This document shows positions 42,197-50,590 of a stretch of DNA of 64,000 nucleotides, in pieces (position 1 is the first letter of the stretch; every line of letters begins with the position of its first letter). The DNA lies in IMG/VR virus record IMGVR_UViG_3300009129_000005, positions 1-64,000 of that record; one strand, given 5' to 3'. Under the pieces are notes generated by a model that saw only the letters and a list, made by a program, of their open reading frames with translations, made no database searches and was not told where the DNA came from. This stretch comes from a virus. The translations under genes were made by a program, and so were the position numbers.

Positions 42197-44416
42197 TTAG
42201 TTGTTAATATGGCCTATATTTATCAAAAGTTGCTCAAAACTTTCAATAATGCACCTTTCGAATCCTTTGCCCCAAAGCCCATGAACAATCATATGAATTC
42301 TATTTTCTGTTCCATTATGAAGCACTGAATGTTTTCTTCCTATATCAATGCCACGTACCTCTCCTGGTTGCCATGGAATTAGTCCAGCATCTTCTAATGC
42401 AAACTGTACTCCTGGTGGATTACTTAACGAAACATTAAAAGCCGCTATGCTTCTTGTGTCAAAATCTTGATGTGGTTTAATATACCCGCCTGGTTCTATT
42501 AACATAAACCTAACTCTGTGAAATTCATCAAATGGAAATTTATTTTTTAACCAATCTACTGTAACTGGACAATCTTTTGCTATACTTGTCCAATCATATG
42601 GAGCACTATTTTCTTTGGTATCAATTCCTTCTTCTATATAATAATTTGCAGGTTGTGTTCTATCTACATCTTGTCCATGAATTACAATACTGCTCCAGCC
42701 TGGATTCCAACCTCCTCTATGTTTAACATATCGTCCTAAAAATTGTTCTGCTTCTGCTGTCATTTCTTTATATGGTACTGGAATATTTAAAAGTAAACTT
42801 GGAGTATTGCTATGATGAACAATCCAGTCACAATATTGTGGTATTAAACTATTATCTTCTTTCCATTTTTTAAACTTCTCATCAGGAAGTTTTAAATCTT
42901 GATAGTGTGTTTTTTCACAACATTTATTAATAAACTGTTTTACTATCTTTAAATTACGTATATAAAGTTTATTGTCTACTTGTTCTGTTTTAGCATTTTT
43001 ATTCCACTTTAATAGCTTCATTGGATTTGTTTCTGGAATATCAGAAAATTTAACTATTTCACAATCGTCTATCCAATTTAGCATAGGAGTACATTGACCT
43101 GCGCCACGTGCCGCATATACTAATATATTATTATTTTTTGATACTTCTTTTAATTGAATTAAAATATCATTACACAATTGCCATCTTTGCTGTAGGCTAT
43201 AATAAAATGATGTAGGCATATAATGAAATATATTACTTAAATGTAAATAAGTAACTTTATCTTGTGTTAAATCGTTTGTTATGTCTTCAAAATGCTCTGG
43301 GTTAAGAATATCTATATTTCTATAATGAACATTTATATGAGGAAGTATTTCATTTACCCATCTTTGAAATCCTTCTAATTCTTTTATAACTCTATCAGCA
43401 TCTTCTATTTTATTATAACCTCTCCATTCAACAGAATTATCCTTTAGCATTTCTTTAGCAAAATTAAAATAATCACTACCGTCCCATTCTTTTATTATCT
43501 TTTTTGTAAATTTAAGGGCAGTTCTTGAACAATCATACGCAACAATAGTATCATTTTTTTGTAAATTTAATTTAAATGCAAATATAAGTGTACTAAGTCC
43601 AGCGGCAGGTGTTATTATTTGCTGAAACTTTTTATCCCATTTAGGAAAAGTATGTTCACTTCTGTAATCAATTAGCTCTTCTAAATTAGGTAATGTTTCA
43701 GTATTAGCAATGAAAAATACATCTGTTTCTAATTGTTCTAAAAGTTCGCCACGATGTCTAGGACCATCATCATCAACTTCTGCATATGCATAATATTTTG
43801 TTACTCTTACTTTTTTAGGCCAAGACATGATTGTTTGACCATCTTCTATTAATGCTCTTACTAAATTCCAGCCTTCTCTTTTTCCTGAATATGTTCTTAA
43901 TTGTTTGCCTGGTGCTACCCAATGAGGAGTATATTCATCATGATGATTTTCTTTACTACGAATAGGTTCTATTGTTTCAAATGATTCAGGGTCCCATTCA
44001 CCCCATTCGGGAAATCCAGCATCAGCCCACCAATTAAGATCAATTAAAAATGTTTGTGGATGAATTCTATAATAAGTTTCATTATGATCTAGTATGTGCC
44101 CAACAAACTTAGCATCACTATTATCATTATAAAACTTTATAAATTCAGTGTGAAATTTATCATCACGAGGCATACATCCTTGTTTGAAAACAAGTATTTT
44201 TGAAAACCCATTATTGTATGCTTGTTTTAATAAATCAGATATAGTATCACTAGCAAAAGATTGCCAAATAAAATTAGACATTTCAACTGACCAATAGTCA
44301 GTTAAATTTCTTGTATAACCTTTAGCAAAGTCATCTTTAATGTCATTATTATATAACCAACCTAATGTTAATTCTTTTGATTTATTTTTGGATTGCCACC
44401 ATTCTTCATTAAACAT
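42197..44416 (-). CDS. Multidomain protein with C-terminal 2OG-Fe(II) oxygenase
   Basis: A 739-aa protein with three visible parts. The N-terminal ~170 residues (SKILVFKQGCMPRDD, YYRIHPQTFLIDLNWW) resemble a glycosyltransferase-like module found in marine phages. The middle (ITPAAGLSTLIF ~ 268, TIVAYDCS ~ 293) looks like a Rossmann SAM-binding domain. The C-terminus is an aspartyl/asparaginyl-hydroxylase-type oxygenase: PHQDFD 648-653 (H649, D651), RKHSVLHNGTENR 694-706 (His696 or His700, Arg706). Substrate unknown; late box upstream. The fusion and the middle assignment are inference. Confidence 0.7.
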   Translation of the reverse strand: MFNEEWWQSKNKSKELTLGWLYNNDIKDDFAKGYTRNLTDYWSVEMSNFIWQSFASDTISDLLKQAYNNGFSKILVFKQGCMPRDDKFHTEFIKFYNDNSDAKFVGHILDHNETYYRIHPQTFLIDLNWWADAGFPEWGEWDPESFETIEPIRSKENHHDEYTPHWVAPGKQLRTYSGKREGWNLVRALIEDGQTIMSWPKKVRVTKYYAYAEVDDDGPRHRGELLEQLETDVFFIANTETLPNLEELIDYRSEHTFPKWDKKFQQIITPAAGLSTLIFAFKLNLQKNDTIVAYDCSRTALKFTKKIIKEWDGSDYFNFAKEMLKDNSVEWRGYNKIEDADRVIKELEGFQRWVNEILPHINVHYRNIDILNPEHFEDITNDLTQDKVTYLHLSNIFHYMPTSFYYSLQQRWQLCNDILIQLKEVSKNNNILVYAARGAGQCTPMLNWIDDCEIVKFSDIPETNPMKLLKWNKNAKTEQVDNKLYIRNLKIVKQFINKCCEKTHYQDLKLPDEKFKKWKEDNSLIPQYCDWIVHHSNTPSLLLNIPVPYKEMTAEAEQFLGRYVKHRGGWNPGWSSIVIHGQDVDRTQPANYYIEEGIDTKENSAPYDWTSIAKDCPVTVDWLKNKFPFDEFHRVRFMLIEPGGYIKPHQDFDTRSIAAFNVSLSNPPGVQFALEDAGLIPWQPGEVRGIDIGRKHSVLHNGTENRIHMIVHGLWGKGFERCIIESFEQLLINIGHINN

Positions 44417-44440
44417 ATAATGTCCTTTACAACAGTATAT

Positions 44441-44449
44441 ATATTTATC
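44441..44449 (-). promoter_or_regulatory. Late promoter box
   Basis: Minus strand GATAAATAT, 25 bp before the ATG at 44416, overlapping the end of the dNMP kinase gene. Confidence 0.65.
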
Positions 44450-45086
44450 TGACTATTTTGTCTAGGGTATGTTTTCTGAGTTCTTCAAGTGTAGATGTGT
44501 TTAAAAGTTCAATATCAAATTTCCAGCCTGCCCAACTCCATTCACTTTTGTGTACTTCTGGATGTCTAGCCTTCATTCCATCTACAATATGCATTGGCTT
44601 TTTTGAAACTTTTGCTTCATTAAGAATAGATGCGTTGTTCCACCATTCTGGTTTATCATATCGCCATACAACTGCTGTTTTTCCGCCGAGATTTTTAATA
44701 GCTTGAAGTTCATTAAAAAATCTGCAATCACTTATAACAACACTTTTTTCTGTACTTACAATTTGACGTTCACAAGCGGCAACCCATATATCAGGATGAA
44801 AGTGCGTTCTTAATGCATCTGTACCTACTTGTTGTAATGCAAGACGTGGAGTAAAATTTGGAATTTTTAAACGAGTGGCCCACCATTCATCAACTGTTTC
44901 TCTCCATACTCTGCCTTCTGCGGTGTTGCCTTCTAATAGTATTCTATCCCATCCAAATATATTAGCACATGCATCTTTTAATACACCTGCAAAACTAACT
45001 CTTTCAAATCCTTCTTCAATTAAGAATCCTGCCGCTGTATCTTTTCCGTGCCCTATAAGTCCACATATACCAATTATTTGTTTCAT
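44445..45086 (-). CDS. 1: Deoxynucleoside monophosphate kinase (T4 gp1-like)
   Basis: A 213-aa P-loop kinase. Walker A GLIGHGKDTAAGF is at residues 9-21, and the acceptor-site region TPRLALQQVGTDALR and VVISDCRFFNEL match gp1-type dNMP kinases, which make dNDPs from dNMPs for phage DNA synthesis. Early promoter; its -10 is 6 nt before ATG 45086 and there is no Shine-Dalgarno, so a leaderless mRNA is predicted. Confidence 0.88.
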   Translation of the reverse strand: MKQIIGICGLIGHGKDTAAGFLIEEGFERVSFAGVLKDACANIFGWDRILLEGNTAEGRVWRETVDEWWATRLKIPNFTPRLALQQVGTDALRTHFHPDIWVAACERQIVSTEKSVVISDCRFFNELQAIKNLGGKTAVVWRYDKPEWWNNASILNEAKVSKKPMHIVDGMKARHPEVHKSEWSWAGWKFDIELLNTSTLEELRKHTLDKIVR

Positions 45087-45092
45087 GTACGT

Positions 45093-45121
45093 ATTATACT
45101 AAATTATTACTAAAGTGTCAA
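45093..45121 (-). promoter_or_regulatory. Early promoter of dNMP kinase, predicted leaderless start
   Basis: TTGACA (45121-45116), 17-bp spacer, TATAAT (45098-45093) on the minus strand. The hexamer ends 6 nt before the ATG. Confidence 0.85.
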
Positions 45122-45426
45122 GTTCTTCTTTTGCTTAGATTCTGCATATGTTGTAATAGTTGTTCCCAAGTAACTTCCTTTTTTGGTTTTTTAAAGCCTT
45201 CAGGATTAATTTTTTTAAACTTAAGATTATAAGTTTTAGGTTTAGGTTGGTCAGGTTGTGTACATTGTTTACATCTACAATGATCACAAACTTTTATTTC
45301 TCTATACTCACCGCCATCTACTTCATAGTCTTGTTCTGTAACATAACGAGGATTGCCGCAGTGAGAACCTGTGCCACAATTTTGACAATAGGTGTTAGAA
45401 AATGAGTGAATTGTGTTTGGGTACAT
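45118..45426 (-). CDS. Cysteine-rich zinc-binding-like protein
   Basis: A 102-aa protein with seven cysteines: YCQNCGTGSHC (14, 17, 23) and CDHCRCKQC (47, 50, 52, 55), spaced like a zinc ribbon. The C-terminal half is basic (KKPKKEVTWEQLLQHMQ). It lies 1 nt after the neck-protein gene and its last codons overlap the dNMP-kinase promoter. The role is unknown. Confidence 0.65.
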   Translation of the reverse strand: MYPNTIHSFSNTYCQNCGTGSHCGNPRYVTEQDYEVDGGEYREIKVCDHCRCKQCTQPDQPKPKTYNLKFKKINPEGFKKPKKEVTWEQLLQHMQNLSKRRT

Positions 45427-45427
45427 A

Positions 45428-46165
45428 TTATCCGATTACAAAACCAAGTCCAACACTTCCGTCATTGTATAATGTTAATTCTGTTTCTAAGTTAGTGATG
45501 TCGGTCATAGCGTCTTGACGTAATTGATCTGCATTCATTGTAGTTCCGCCTTGTGGCCCTGCAATTTGTGTAAACTTACCACGTGCTTCTGCCAACATTA
45601 ATTTAGCATGTGCGAACGCATAATCCTTTATCCAAGGACCAGCGTAAGTATCTGCTAATAAACTCTCAGTTGGTCTGTAATTATAACAATGCAAAACTGC
45701 ATTATCATCTGCTTTAATTTTTCTTTGTAGGATTAATCTCTTATCTTGTGGGCGCCAAGTAAATAAAAGTTCAGCACCAAATAGTCTACCCATTGCTTCT
45801 CTATTTTGCTGTAAGAAATCAAAAGATGTTAATCCACCAGATCTAGTGCTACCTAAAAGGTATGTATTAAGATATGCGGCTTGAAACGGTTCTATGTCAT
45901 TTCCTGTTCCACTACTTACACCAGTTGTACGTCTATAAATATCTCTTACTTCCATTACTTCTTCTGGTAATGTATATTCATTTTGACCTTCTAATATTTC
46001 TAAAATAATGAAACTTTCTTCTACTGCATTTTCTGCACGTTGTCTATATTTTTGAAGTGCTTTATCAGCGGCAAGTTCATAATGTTCTGGATCGAGTTCG
46101 ACATCGATCATTCCGCCGCCTAGGCGTAGTTCTATTTCTTTTTGAAGTTTATTCAATTGAGCCAT
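45428..46165 (-). CDS. Neck/head-completion protein, gp13-like
   Basis: A 245-aa protein. The N-terminal pattern RLGGGMIDVELDPEHYELA, then KALQKYRQRAENAVEES and a YTLPEEVMEVRDIYRR strand matches the pattern I associate with marine T4-like gp13 neck proteins. The C-terminus is helical. gp13 completes heads together with gp14. The assignment rests on pattern and on nearby gp14/gp15. Late box 20 bp upstream. Confidence 0.6.
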   Translation of the reverse strand: MAQLNKLQKEIELRLGGGMIDVELDPEHYELAADKALQKYRQRAENAVEESFIILEILEGQNEYTLPEEVMEVRDIYRRTTGVSSGTGNDIEPFQAAYLNTYLLGSTRSGGLTSFDFLQQNREAMGRLFGAELLFTWRPQDKRLILQRKIKADDNAVLHCYNYRPTESLLADTYAGPWIKDYAFAHAKLMLAEARGKFTQIAGPQGGTTMNADQLRQDAMTDITNLETELTLYNDGSVGLGFVIG

Positions 46166-46184
46166 TATTTAATTCTCCTACTAT

Positions 46185-46193
46185 GTATTTATC
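46185..46193 (-). promoter_or_regulatory. Late promoter box
   Basis: Minus strand GATAAATAC, 20 bp before the ATG at 46165. Confidence 0.7.
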
Positions 46194-46199
46194 ACAGTA

Positions 46200-47492
46200 T
46201 CACTTATTGAAGGCGGCTATTAGGATGATCTCTCCATTAACACGTCCATTTAGTTTAGTTTCTGTTGTTTTTAACGATTGAAACAACTTTTCTGTTTTAG
46301 CTCTTGTGGCTTTTTTAATTTGAGGTAAGAACTCAGCTGGTTTACGTACTGTTCGTTGTAAACTCTTTCCTTCATCAAATCCTTTTATTGTGGTTCCTTT
46401 TACATTAAGTCCACTACCTTCACGTTTTAATCCCATAGGGTCAACATTACGAGCATAATACAGCCCGATCTTGCGGTTTTTAGTGTTAAAAACCACCAGT
46501 ATTCGCGAGTAAATAATGTCTGCTGGTAAGATGCTAGCCAAACCATATTCGGTGTCTGTTTGCTTAAATTTGAGCTTCTTAACAATGGCTTCTGGGCTTC
46601 TAATTCGTACTTTACGTGGCTTACGATTTGCTTTACTTTCTGCCGCAAGTATATCACATGCATCTACTATTTTTCTATATACTTCAAGACATGCTTTATG
46701 TTGTACAGGAGTCATATGACTATATCCTTCTTCCAACTGTAAACGCCAATCATCTTTATCTTCTTTTGATACTTTTGTAAGAAGTTCTACAAATTCATTT
46801 ACATTATCTATATATAAATTACGAATAATACGCGAATGTGCTTGTTTTACTCCTGCTTGTCGAAGCATACTAACTGGTTTAAAGTCTTTAACTGTTTTAG
46901 GATTATACCCATTATCAATCCAATCTTCAAGCCAACATTCAATATCATCAGTCATTTGATATGCGGCACGATGTAGTAATTCTTGAATAGTAGGCTTGCG
47001 ATTGTTTTCTTTATTTTTTGCTAATTGTTTTGCAAGTGCTTCTGCTTTTTCTACATGAACTTTGCCATCTTCAATTGCGGCTTTAATATTCTTGTTAATA
47101 AATTCTGTATGAGGCTTCGGAGTTCCCATTGTACCAGCAAGACTCTCCCAATATCTATTATGTGCTTCATGTACATCTGGACATCCCATAGTAAGCATTC
47201 TGCAATAATATCCTAATGTAGAGCTAATAGAAGATCCTGTAGATGCCTTAGCACATCTTACATCATATTTACTATATCCATTTTCCAACATCCAATCATA
47301 TGCATATCCATGCAAAATTGCCGCTTTATAATTTCTATAATAATAATCAGTTGCACCTGATAACTTACGATGCATTTCTTCGCCAGACCATTCACTAGCA
47401 CCTTCCCAACTAGGATCTTTTAAATCGCCAGCACGAATTCTCCTGGAAGGTCTTGTGGGTTTTTTTCGTTTAATACCTTTAAGTAAGGCCAT
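46200..47492 (-). CDS. Conserved phage protein, basic, unknown
   Basis: A 430-aa basic protein. The N-terminus is Lys/Arg/Pro-rich (KGIKRKKPTRPSRRIRAGDL), the middle has an aromatic helical region (YDWMLENGYSKYDVR, GYYCRMLTMG), and a C-terminal beta region (ADIIYSRILVVFNTKNRKIG). It is preceded by a terminator and a weak late-like box (GATAACTAC, 47522-47514), so it is probably late. I do not recognise a family. Confidence 0.65.
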   Translation of the reverse strand: MALLKGIKRKKPTRPSRRIRAGDLKDPSWEGASEWSGEEMHRKLSGATDYYYRNYKAAILHGYAYDWMLENGYSKYDVRCAKASTGSSISSTLGYYCRMLTMGCPDVHEAHNRYWESLAGTMGTPKPHTEFINKNIKAAIEDGKVHVEKAEALAKQLAKNKENNRKPTIQELLHRAAYQMTDDIECWLEDWIDNGYNPKTVKDFKPVSMLRQAGVKQAHSRIIRNLYIDNVNEFVELLTKVSKEDKDDWRLQLEEGYSHMTPVQHKACLEVYRKIVDACDILAAESKANRKPRKVRIRSPEAIVKKLKFKQTDTEYGLASILPADIIYSRILVVFNTKNRKIGLYYARNVDPMGLKREGSGLNVKGTTIKGFDEGKSLQRTVRKPAEFLPQIKKATRAKTEKLFQSLKTTETKLNGRVNGEIILIAAFNK

Positions 47493-47513
47493 TTTTTTCT
47501 CCGTGGTATTTTT

Positions 47514-47522
47514 GTAGTTATC
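47514..47522 (-). promoter_or_regulatory. Weak late promoter-like box
   Basis: Minus strand GATAACTAC, one mismatch to GATAAATAC, 21 bp before the ATG at 47492 and just after a terminator. Tentative. Confidence 0.4.
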
Positions 47523-47534
47523 AATAAGAAGAAA

Positions 47535-47555
47535 AATTCGCTAGTTTAGCGAATT
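47535..47555 (-). terminator. Intrinsic terminator of the YodL-like early operon
   Basis: Perfect 9-bp stem AATTCGCTA/TAGCGAATT with a 3-nt loop, followed on the minus strand by TTTTTCTTCTT. It ends the two-gene early operon. Confidence 0.85.
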
Positions 47556-47593
47556 AATCTCAATCAAAAACAAGTTTACAACGAAAATGGATT

Positions 47594-47959
47594 TTAGTCA
47601 ACCTTTGCGAAACCACGACTAGCAACAACGTGCTTAATTCCGTCTGGGCCTTCTACAACATCAGCAACACTAAGGCTATGCATTTTAGTTAACCTTTCAA
47701 TGTTTTCTTCTGGACCCATGTTTCCAACATGAAACACATCTTCAAGTCCATCAGCAGTGATATTAGCAACGTGTGTGTAATAACCTTTATCAAAAGCATC
47801 TTTGGCTAATGCACCAATGTTATCAGCAAAATTCATATCCAATTTTGCTTTATGATGAGGAACACTGTTATGTCCTTTGTCATTAATCATATCAACATCT
47901 GCTTTTGAAAGTTGTATTTGGTAAATTTTATATGTTTTATTTAATTCGTTACTTCTCAT
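47594..47959 (-). CDS. YodL-like early protein
   Basis: A 121-aa protein with a YodL-family pattern: N-terminal YKIYQIQLSKADVD and C-terminal LTKMHSLSVADVVEG, then VASRGFAKV (the H-S-L-S-x-x-D-V-V core of the family, often part of polyvalent or anti-restriction proteins in mobile elements). ATG 47959 overlaps the upstream stop (TAATG) and has a GGAG site; an extended ORF start at 48010 is not supported. It is the second gene of an early operon controlled by operator copy B. Confidence 0.7.
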   Translation of the reverse strand: MRSNELNKTYKIYQIQLSKADVDMINDKGHNSVPHHKAKLDMNFADNIGALAKDAFDKGYYTHVANITADGLEDVFHVGNMGPEENIERLTKMHSLSVADVVEGPDGIKHVVASRGFAKVD

Positions 47960-48231
47960 TATAATGCTCCTTGTTTTGATTTCCAAGTTTCCATAACAGT
48001 TGTATACCAACTTGGGTTAGTGTCTTTAAGAATTGTTAATGGTGCTTTGCCTTCTTTCATAGCCGCTGTATAACTTTCTACAGTATGACTAGTAAGAAGT
48101 TCTTTAAGGAACTTAGCTTTAGTAAAAGGCCCACCATGTTTAAAACGTGCAATAAAAATGTCACGTTCACCGTTTTCTAGGTTATATGTTAAATACCCAC
48201 CAAAATAACTAAATTTCTCTTTTTTAAACAT
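47959..48231 (-). CDS. Early protein of unknown function
   Basis: A 90-aa basic protein (FKKEKFSYFGGYLTYNLENG; FTKAKFLKELLTSHTVESY) of compact alpha/beta type. It is the first gene downstream of the palindrome-bearing promoter copy B, so probably expressed immediately after infection. Function unknown; host takeover or anti-defence is plausible from its position only. Confidence 0.65.
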   Translation of the reverse strand: MFKKEKFSYFGGYLTYNLENGERDIFIARFKHGGPFTKAKFLKELLTSHTVESYTAAMKEGKAPLTILKDTNPSWYTTVMETWKSKQGAL

Positions 48232-48246
48232 ATTTCTAACTCCCTT

Positions 48247-48294
48247 TTTTATTAACTATACTTATAGTATACAGTAAGACGTCTTACTTGTCAA
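48247..48294 (-). promoter_or_regulatory. Early promoter with palindromic operator, copy B
   Basis: TTGACA (48294-48289), 17-bp spacer, TATACT (48271-48266) on the minus strand. The spacer holds the 16-bp palindrome AGTAAGACGTCTTACT (48273-48288). The 48-bp block is identical to 25081-25128, 23 kb away. Confidence 0.85.
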
Positions 48295-48310
48295 GTTTTT
48301 CTGCCATAAA

Positions 48311-48345
48311 AAAATCCTTATAAATCAATGACTTACAAGGATTTT
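48311..48345. terminator. Bidirectional terminator-like hairpin
   Basis: Stem AAAATCCTT/AAGGATTTT extended by 3 bp after one mismatch, flanked by A and T runs on both sides. It lies between sbmA and the early operon promoter. Confidence 0.8.
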
Positions 48346-48362
48346 TAATTTTTTTTGAAAAT

Positions 48363-48394
48363 AATACCCGAAAATCGTTAAATTATCGGGTATT
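48363..48394 (-). terminator. Intrinsic terminator of the sbmA-like gene
   Basis: 9-bp stem AATACCCGA/TCGGGTATT with a 14-nt loop, directly after the sbmA-like stop, then ATTATTTT on the minus strand. Confidence 0.75.
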
Positions 48395-48399
48395 TTTGG

Positions 48400-49374
48400 T
48401 TATTCCATTTTTTTGATCTTGTCTTCAAATTCACGTAAACGTTTGTATACACTAGCCAACTCAATAATAGTAGGCCATGCTTTAAACAAATATTGAAGTG
48501 ATCCTTCAACACGTCCGAATGCACGTAAAATCTGTTGCATTACACCTAAAGTCATAACTCCTGCAATAATTGCAGGTGCTAAGAAGATGTATCCTGCTAA
48601 CACGTTAGCCTGCAAGTATGCAAGTCGTCCTATGTTAAAATACAAATATCTTAAATAACTCTTATAATGAATTTTTCTTACACCATCAAACAGCTCTTCT
48701 AAAGACTTTGGTCTTGTAGTTCCATCGTCCTCTGCAATAACAAGTATTTTTCGATAAGCCGCTTCTTTCTTCTGTAGATCATATTCAATGCCTACAAGTC
48801 TTAGTAACCATGCTAGTACAATCATTAAAACTGTACCACCTACAGCCCAAATGAGTGCACCAGATACTAATCCATATTCCCAATCGCCGAACCATAATAT
48901 TGGAATACCAACACTTAGACCCATTAATAGTGGGAAGAATTCTACAAGTACCATGACACTCTCAATTAAAGCAGTGCCGAGTCCTTCCATAATTCTACTG
49001 AATTTTATTGTATCTTCTTGTACACGTTGAGCCGCACCTTCAATAGTACGTGCTTTATCGTATACAGCATGATACCATTCAACCATACTGGCACGCCAAC
49101 GGAATAAAAAGTGTGCAGTTAAGAAGCTGGTAGCTAATCCTAACACAATCCATAACACCGCTAACTTACCGAAACTGGCTAAACTTCCCCAATAGTCGGC
49201 CGCTGTAATAGCATTTGGGGATCCTAATGCTGTTTGAATCATATCATAGAAACCGCCAAACCAATGGTTAATTTGAACATCGATTTGAACTGATAACCAT
49301 AAAGATGATAAAATTACGGCTGAACCAAGATAGGCCCAAAGAGCCCATTTCTTAGATTTGAAAAAATTAAACAT
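48400..49374 (-). CDS. sbmA: SbmA/BacA-family peptide transporter
   Basis: A 324-aa inner-membrane protein matching E. coli SbmA over most of its length: NHWFGGFYDMIQTALGSP near 36-53, the signature RTIEGAAQRVQEDTIKF near 108-124 and YFNIGRLAYLQ near 247. Five or six membrane helices are visible. SbmA and BacA import antimicrobial peptides and other peptides using the proton gradient. The product is about 80 residues shorter than E. coli SbmA (406 aa): it begins at the second helix of that protein. It is a single-gene unit with AAGGA upstream, flanked by terminators. Confidence 0.93.
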   Translation of the reverse strand: MFNFFKSKKWALWAYLGSAVILSSLWLSVQIDVQINHWFGGFYDMIQTALGSPNAITAADYWGSLASFGKLAVLWIVLGLATSFLTAHFLFRWRASMVEWYHAVYDKARTIEGAAQRVQEDTIKFSRIMEGLGTALIESVMVLVEFFPLLMGLSVGIPILWFGDWEYGLVSGALIWAVGGTVLMIVLAWLLRLVGIEYDLQKKEAAYRKILVIAEDDGTTRPKSLEELFDGVRKIHYKSYLRYLYFNIGRLAYLQANVLAGYIFLAPAIIAGVMTLGVMQQILRAFGRVEGSLQYLFKAWPTIIELASVYKRLREFEDKIKKME

Positions 49375-49455
49375 AATATTTTCCTTATATAATGCAGAGT
49401 TACTAATAATGTTATCTCAGTTCGTACTCTATATCAGCGTTAACTGCATACATAA

Positions 49456-49464
49456 CTATTTAGC
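49456..49464 (-). promoter_or_regulatory. Late-like box upstream of sbmA
   Basis: Minus strand GCTAAATAG, two changes from GATAAATAC, 81 bp before the ATG at 49374. No host-type promoter was found for this gene. Tentative. Confidence 0.35.
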
Positions 49465-49493
49465 CTATATAAGAATATATAATGATAAAGAAG

Positions 49494-49502
49494 GATAAAT
49501 AC
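49494..49502 (+). promoter_or_regulatory. Late promoter box for the plus-strand cassette
   Basis: GATAAATAC on the plus strand, 20 bp before ATG 49523. The same motif in the opposite orientation supports it as a real late box. Confidence 0.75.
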
Positions 49503-49522
49503 AATATAACAAGGAAAACCAC

Positions 49523-50590
49523 ATGCCAAGACTAAGTTTATATAAAGGTTATAAAAGTAACGACTATACATTTATGGATAGAGCTATCCGTGAACAATTT
49601 GATATAGGCGGAACAGGTGTTCATGTACATAAGTACCTAGGACCTTTACCACAATCAAAAAATACAGATGCAAGTGAACCAAACTATGGCAGTGGTTTAG
49701 AAATAGATAACATAACTGGTGAAGAAATTAATCCAGAAGGATTAATTGATGAAACTAATGTACAAGACCTATTGTTTATGGAAAATAGAGATCGTAAATA
49801 CGATCCAGATATTTTTGATTTACGTGGTGTATATAATGTAAGTGATAACGACTTTGATTTAACACAATTTGGTTTGTTTTTAACAAACGATACATTGTTT
49901 ATTAGTTTTCATATTAACGATATGGTAGAGAGATTAGGTCGTAGACTTATGCCCGGTGATGTAATAGAATTACCACATTTACGTGATGAGTTATTACTTA
50001 CTAATGACAAAGAAGCTATTAATAAGTTTTATGTAGTACAAGATGCCGCTAGGGGAAGTGAAGGTTTTTCCCAAACATGGTATCCACATATTTGGCGTGT
50101 TAAAGTAGCACCATTAACAGATACACAAGAATACGCAGATATACTTGGTACTGCTAGTGATCCAGATAGTCTTAAAAACGATCTTAGTTCTTATAAAACA
50201 GAACTTAATATTAGTAATGCTATTGTAAGAAGTGCAGAAGAAGCTAATCCAAATAATTTACCGTTAGCAGATCATTTATTTGGTCAAGAAGATACTAGCA
50301 AAACATATGAACACGGTGAAGTATTACAACAAGGTGATCAGTTTCCTACAGAACCAAACGAAGGTGAGTATTTTGTAAGAACAGATTTTACTCCTAATAG
50401 ATTATTTGTAAGACGTGGAAGTAAATGGCATAGACTATATGATAATATTACTGATCAAACTTGGAGTGATACAACATATAATGCTAGTCAATTTATTAAC
50501 AATGATGCTACAACAATTATTGACAATAAAGAAGTTCCAGAAAAACAACCTCTATCTAAAGTTATTAAACCAAAAAGTGATTTTGAATAA
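49523..50590 (+). CDS. 14: Neck protein, gp14-like
   Basis: A 355-aa protein. The central region (DLTQFGLFLTNDTLFISFHI, then RRLMPGDVIELPHLRD) parallels the T4 gp14 segment with its E-G-D-L-I-Y-F-P pattern. The C-terminus carries a beta module (PNEGEYFVRTDFTPNRLFVR, then KWHRLYD) like those in gp18. It precedes gp15 and overlaps its start by 1 nt. In T4 the order is 13-14-15; here 14-15 are inverted as a plus-strand cassette. Confidence 0.7.
   Translation: MPRLSLYKGYKSNDYTFMDRAIREQFDIGGTGVHVHKYLGPLPQSKNTDASEPNYGSGLEIDNITGEEINPEGLIDETNVQDLLFMENRDRKYDPDIFDLRGVYNVSDNDFDLTQFGLFLTNDTLFISFHINDMVERLGRRLMPGDVIELPHLRDELLLTNDKEAINKFYVVQDAARGSEGFSQTWYPHIWRVKVAPLTDTQEYADILGTASDPDSLKNDLSSYKTELNISNAIVRSAEEANPNNLPLADHLFGQEDTSKTYEHGEVLQQGDQFPTEPNEGEYFVRTDFTPNRLFVRRGSKWHRLYDNITDQTWSDTTYNASQFINNDATTIIDNKEVPEKQPLSKVIKPKSDFE

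Noticed and set aside
47573-47601. TTGACT-17-TAAACT promoter-like match upstream of the 430-aa gene
   Set aside because: A strong terminator lies between it and the gene, and the -35 is in coding sequence; chance match is more likely.
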